NCBI GenBank assembly: GCA_002294285.1
Contig: DBFL01000002.1
Coordinates: forward strand, 43,576-52,961
Length of the DNA: 9,386 bases
Direction: 5' to 3'
Source: Candidatus Neomicrothrix sp. UBA881
Lineage (GTDB): Bacteria > Actinomycetota > Acidimicrobiia > Acidimicrobiales > MedAcidi-G1
Shown here piece by piece: positions 6,817 through 9,386 of this stretch (positions are counted from its first letter, which is position 1; each line of letters opens with the position of its first letter). The position numbers and the translations under genes are program-made. A model generated the notes under the pieces. The model made no database searches. It was not told the DNA's origin and saw only the letters and a program-made list of their open reading frames with translations.

Positions 6817-8277
6817 TCAGTTATTCCCATTTCGCCAATTTGAATACCTGACCATGTGGTTTAGCGAAGAAACAGCTCTATCAGCTGATGGGTAGCACAA
6901 GCGTTTAGACTCTCTAATATTTAGGACCATCGGATTGTTCGGCTGAGCGATCGCTAATTCGGAGGCCACTAAAACAGGTTTTCCCGAAGTTAAAGAGACT
7001 TCGACTGAAGCTTCCGCATATCTTTTCTCTTGCCGCTCGTGAAAGTCGACAATTCTCTCTAACCCATGGTCTGGATAAAAGTTTCCAGAACGTATCAGGT
7101 TGGCTGTATTACCCTGGATTCCGAGTCCTAGTTGGATGATTGAATCAATTTCTGGATGACTTGATGCAACTGAGAGAAGCTCTGGGATCGTGTCTCTAGT
7201 CTCACCTCCTGCTAAATCAATAGGGTTATTTTTGCTCCACCGCGGAGGCACCAGTTCATCAATGGATTGTTTCAAATCACTCGGCAAAGGAGCTAGAACC
7301 AAGTCAGAACTTTGACTTATAGCATCTGCAGTTACCACACCCCAGCCGCCCGCTGTTGTCAAAACGAGCACTCGGGGACCAGAAGGCAAAGGTTGAGTTG
7401 CAAATGTAGCAGCCACCTCAAAAGCCGATTCGATATTTTGAATACGTGTAATACCTGCTTGTCTCGCCATGCCTTCAAAAATCTTGGAATCACTAGCAAG
7501 TGAACCAGTATGAGATGCAGCGGCTCTTTGACCCCCAATAGTAGTTCCACCTTTAACTAGCACAACAGGCATTTCTCTAGTTATTTCTTTAACTCTTTCA
7601 AAAAAATCGCGACCGTCGTCTAGTCCTTCTAGGTAACAAAGAGCGACATCAGTTTTAGGGTCGATGGCAAACCATTCAAGAAAATCGATGATCTCTGTAG
7701 CTGCAGCATTTCCGGCTGAGACAGACCTGCTAATTCCAATACCCGTCTGATTGGCATAGTTGAGAAAACTCGAAACAAAATTACCTGACTGGGAAACTAC
7801 ACCTATACGACCTTTTGGAGCATAAGGAGCTACTATTTGAGCACAAAGACCGACATGAGGAGAGACCACCCCTTGTCCATTTGGGCCAGCTAAAACGAGG
7901 TCTAATTCTTCGGTCAAAGAGACCAATCTTTTTTCAGCTTGCAACCCTTTTTCACCTGTTTCCGAATAACCTCCTGCTGCACAGAAAACTGCTTTAACAC
8001 CTTTTTCAGAGGCCCTTCTAACCATTTCCTCGTTTACTTCAACCGGAGTACACAAGACAATTAGATCAGCCGCATCTTTAGGTACTGAATCAAGCGAGGT
8101 GAACACACGCTGCTCCAGAACGATCGATTCTTCACGTCCGATAGCAAACACTTCTCCCTTATAACCACAAGAAAGAATGTTATGAAGTGCAACAAAACCG
8201 AATTTACCCGGATGACTCGAAACGCCTGTAACGATTACACCTTTGGGTTCAAAAAGAGGTTTAAGTTCTTTAGTCAT
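6817..8277 (-). CDS. ADP-forming acyl-CoA synthetase, CoA-binding/ligase (alpha-type) subunit
   Basis: A 486-residue protein in the NDP-forming acyl-CoA synthetase superfamily, which makes acyl-CoA from acid, CoA and ATP, or runs in reverse to form ATP. The N-terminal CoA-binding Rossmann domain (about 8-140) includes IVTGVSSHPGKFG (15-27). It is followed by ligase (succinyl-CoA synthetase-like) domains with GRIGVVSQSGNF (156-167) and SAGNAAATEIIDFLEW. The phospho-His is seen as His256 in RAAASHTGSLA (251-261), the position used by the archaeal ACD alpha subunit (His257 region). NPIDLAGG (351-358) marks the second ligase domain. The usual GPNCLG is GPNGQG here (131-136). The ATP-grasp part is a separate upstream gene whose stop overlaps this ATG (TAATG). 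Substrate unknown; acetate or a lipid-derived acid are candidates. Confidence 0.92.
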   Translation of the reverse strand: MTKELKPLFEPKGVIVTGVSSHPGKFGFVALHNILSCGYKGEVFAIGREESIVLEQRVFTSLDSVPKDAADLIVLCTPVEVNEEMVRRASEKGVKAVFCAAGGYSETGEKGLQAEKRLVSLTEELDLVLAGPNGQGVVSPHVGLCAQIVAPYAPKGRIGVVSQSGNFVSSFLNYANQTGIGISRSVSAGNAAATEIIDFLEWFAIDPKTDVALCYLEGLDDGRDFFERVKEITREMPVVLVKGGTTIGGQRAAASHTGSLASDSKIFEGMARQAGITRIQNIESAFEVAATFATQPLPSGPRVLVLTTAGGWGVVTADAISQSSDLVLAPLPSDLKQSIDELVPPRWSKNNPIDLAGGETRDTIPELLSVASSHPEIDSIIQLGLGIQGNTANLIRSGNFYPDHGLERIVDFHERQEKRYAEASVEVSLTSGKPVLVASELAIAQPNNPMVLNIRESKRLCYPSADRAVSSLNHMVRYSNWRNGNN

Positions 8278-8915
8278 TAAATTCCACCTTTTAGCTCAAC
8301 AAGTGCATCAGCAGCTACAGGTATACCTTCCACGATTATCAAGGGATTCAAATCAATTGAAACAATCTGTTTGTTGTCAGCTAATTCGCCCAATTTTATG
8401 AGTAGATCTATAGTCGCCTCAATATTTAGAGCTTCTTCTCCACGAAAATCTTCTAACAAGTTTCTTGTTCTAAGGGATGAAATTAGATCTCTAGCATCAT
8501 AGGAATTTACTGGCGCAAGTCTAAATTCAACATCTGCAACAGCTTCAGCCAAAATCCCTCCAAAACCTAACATTACACAAGGTCCAAATTGAGGGTCTCT
8601 GATCATCCCAGCAATAATTTCACGAGACCCAGAGAGCATCTCGGTGATAAGAAGGTTGCTTTCAGGAATGTTGTTTTCTAGAAGTTCTTTAGAAGCTGTT
8701 AAAAAATCAGACTCTGTTTTCAAATTGATTTTCACAAAACCTTGTTCAGTTTTATGAGCTATAGAAGAAGCATTTAGCTTTAAAACATTAGGGAAGCCGA
8801 TTTCTCGCGCTGCGTTTAATGCTTCATCGGGAGTGTCAGCGACCTTCCATTTTGAAACAGGGATGCCTGCTTCTTCTATTATCAGACGTGACTCTGATTC
8901 TGAAACAGTAGTCAT
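8277..8915 (-). CDS. ADP-forming acyl-CoA synthetase, ATP-grasp (beta-type) subunit
   Basis: A 212-residue ATP-grasp domain protein, the partner of the following CoA-binding subunit. Visible motifs are VLKLNASSIAHKTEQG (44-59), where His54 corresponds to the second phosphorylated His of ACD beta subunits. LLITEMLSGSREIIAGMIRD (88-107) follows, then GPCVMLGFGGILAEAVADVEF (111-131), and finally SIDLNPLII (186-194), whose Asp188 and Asn190 are in the metal/ATP position. Length (about 210-240) is normal for stand-alone ATP_grasp_5 subunits. It would deliver phosphate between the subunits through the two His residues. The gene sits 30 bases after the adenosine deaminase stop, with an SD (AAAGGAG) upstream, and it overlaps the next gene by one base, so the two subunits are probably made in equal amounts. 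Confidence 0.92.
   Translation of the reverse strand: MTTVSESESRLIIEEAGIPVSKWKVADTPDEALNAAREIGFPNVLKLNASSIAHKTEQGFVKINLKTESDFLTASKELLENNIPESNLLITEMLSGSREIIAGMIRDPQFGPCVMLGFGGILAEAVADVEFRLAPVNSYDARDLISSLRTRNLLEDFRGEEALNIEATIDLLIKLGELADNKQIVSIDLNPLIIVEGIPVAADALVELKGGI
8284..8292 (-). promoter_or_regulatory. Ribosome binding site for the CoA-binding subunit
   Basis: On the minus strand AAAAGGTGG precedes the ATG at 8277 by six bases, inside the last codons of the ATP-grasp gene. This supports the start at 8277 and translational coupling of the two subunits. Confidence 0.6.
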
Positions 8916-8927
8916 AACAAGTACTCA

Positions 8928-8934
8928 CTCCTTT
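8928..8934 (-). promoter_or_regulatory. Ribosome binding site AAAGGAG for the ATP-grasp subunit
   Basis: AAAGGAG on the minus strand ends 12 bases before the ATG at 8915, slightly far but the only purine-rich match in the 30-base gap. It fixes the start and indicates that this gene is translated from its own site. Confidence 0.5.
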
Positions 8935-8945
8935 CTTTACACGCG

Positions 8946-9386
8946 TCAGTTGGAGGAGATATTTTTCCAGCCTGGCTTAATTACATTTTCTATCAAATTG
9001 ATCCTCTCATCAAATGGTAGAAAAGCACTCTTCATGGAATTAACTGTCAGCCAAGAAAAATCGTCAATTCCCCAACCAAAGACCTCATGCAAAGCAAGCA
9101 ACTCGGAAGTCATTGAAACATCACTCATTAGTCTGTTATCGGTATTAACCGTAACTCTGAACCCGAGCTTTTTAAGTAACTCAATAGGGTGTTCTTTCAG
9201 AGATTGCACGGCGCCGGTATGAACATTTGAAGTTGGGCACAACTCTAGAGGTATTCGCCTGTCTCTAATAAAAGCAGCGAGACTCCCTAGCTGACACTCG
9301 CCTGAGGGGGTTATTTCTATATCATCAACAATTCTCACTCCATGACCCAAACGTTCTGCTCCACAAAATTGAACTGCCTCCCAAAT
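8946..9386 (-). CDS. add: Adenosine deaminase, 5' part beyond the window edge
   Basis: The C-terminal 146 residues of an adenosine deaminase, a cytosolic zinc enzyme that converts adenosine to inosine. The frame stays open to base 9386, so the N-terminal half with the HxH and HAGE motifs lies outside. Visible are the [16 protein letters not shown] run (zinc-site His in GHG, codon 9342-9344), [14 protein letters not shown], and [19 protein letters not shown]. The Asp of NTDN (codon 9138-9140) is the zinc-binding Asp; the following residue is Asn instead of the second Asp of animal enzymes. I recall the NTDNRLMS form in mycobacterial Add. The gene is followed 30 bases later by the ATP-grasp subunit in the same direction and could share its transcript. 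Together with the PfkB kinase on the other strand it suggests nucleoside salvage. Confidence 0.92.
   Translation of the reverse strand: MWEAVQFCGAERLGHGVRIVDDIEITPSGECQLGSLAAFIRDRRIPLELCPTSNVHTGAVQSLKEHPIELLKKLGFRVTVNTDNRLMSDVSMTSELLALHEVFGWGIDDFSWLTVNSMKSAFLPFDERINLIENVIKPGWKNISSN

Noticed and set aside
6522..6851. A 109-residue open frame on the + strand
   Set aside because: It overlaps the unassigned minus-strand gene and the end of the CoA-binding subunit, lacks an SD, and the minus-strand gene is longer and fits the operon direction.
8833..9222. A 129-residue open frame on the + strand
   Set aside because: It is antisense to the adenosine deaminase end and the ATP-grasp start, which carry strong motifs; its composition is that of a reverse-frame shadow.

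Overview
The window looks like a piece of a low- to moderate-GC actinobacterial chromosome. I infer this from three things: the thiolase-like pair resembles the Ltp3/Ltp4 lipid-transfer proteins of mycobacteria and rhodococci, there is a DUF4333-type lipoprotein (a mostly actinobacterial family), and the adenosine deaminase has the NTDNRLMS signature common in actinobacteria. The A/T-rich codon use would fit a free-living aquatic actinobacterium such as a marine Acidimicrobiia member, but that placement is inference. Coding density is very high, no stretch over 100 bases lacks a gene, and I see no mobile elements, RNA genes or CRISPR.

Left part, + strand (1-6157). A 5'-truncated thiolase-fold protein and a second thiolase-fold protein overlap by one base (TAATG). 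Both appear to lack the usual thiolase catalytic Cys and His. After an 89-base gap holding a UUCG hairpin and a strong Shine-Dalgarno sequence come a small [3Fe-4S]-type ferredoxin and an FAD/NADH ferredoxin reductase. These are followed by a DUF4333-like double-repeat lipoprotein, a PfkB-family kinase of the adenosine-kinase-like type, and a crotonase with the complete acidic triad of delta3,5-delta2,4-dienoyl-CoA isomerase.

Right part, - strand (9386-6184), converging on the first set with 26 bases between them. Read in its own direction it holds an adenosine deaminase cut by the window edge, an ATP-grasp subunit and a CoA-binding/ligase subunit of an ADP-forming acyl-CoA synthetase (again joined by a TAATG overlap), and a 197-residue protein I do not recognise.

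Working together: the thiolase-like pair, the dienoyl-CoA isomerase, the ferredoxin/reductase electron chain and the acyl-CoA synthetase all fit catabolism of CoA-activated lipids, plausibly sterol side chains or unsaturated fatty acids. The ferredoxin and reductase would need a terminal oxygenase (P450 or similar), which is not in the window. The PfkB kinase and the adenosine deaminase could both act in nucleoside salvage. The window is mostly composed of known families. The points worth a second look are the catalytically degenerate thiolase pair and the unassigned 197-residue protein.
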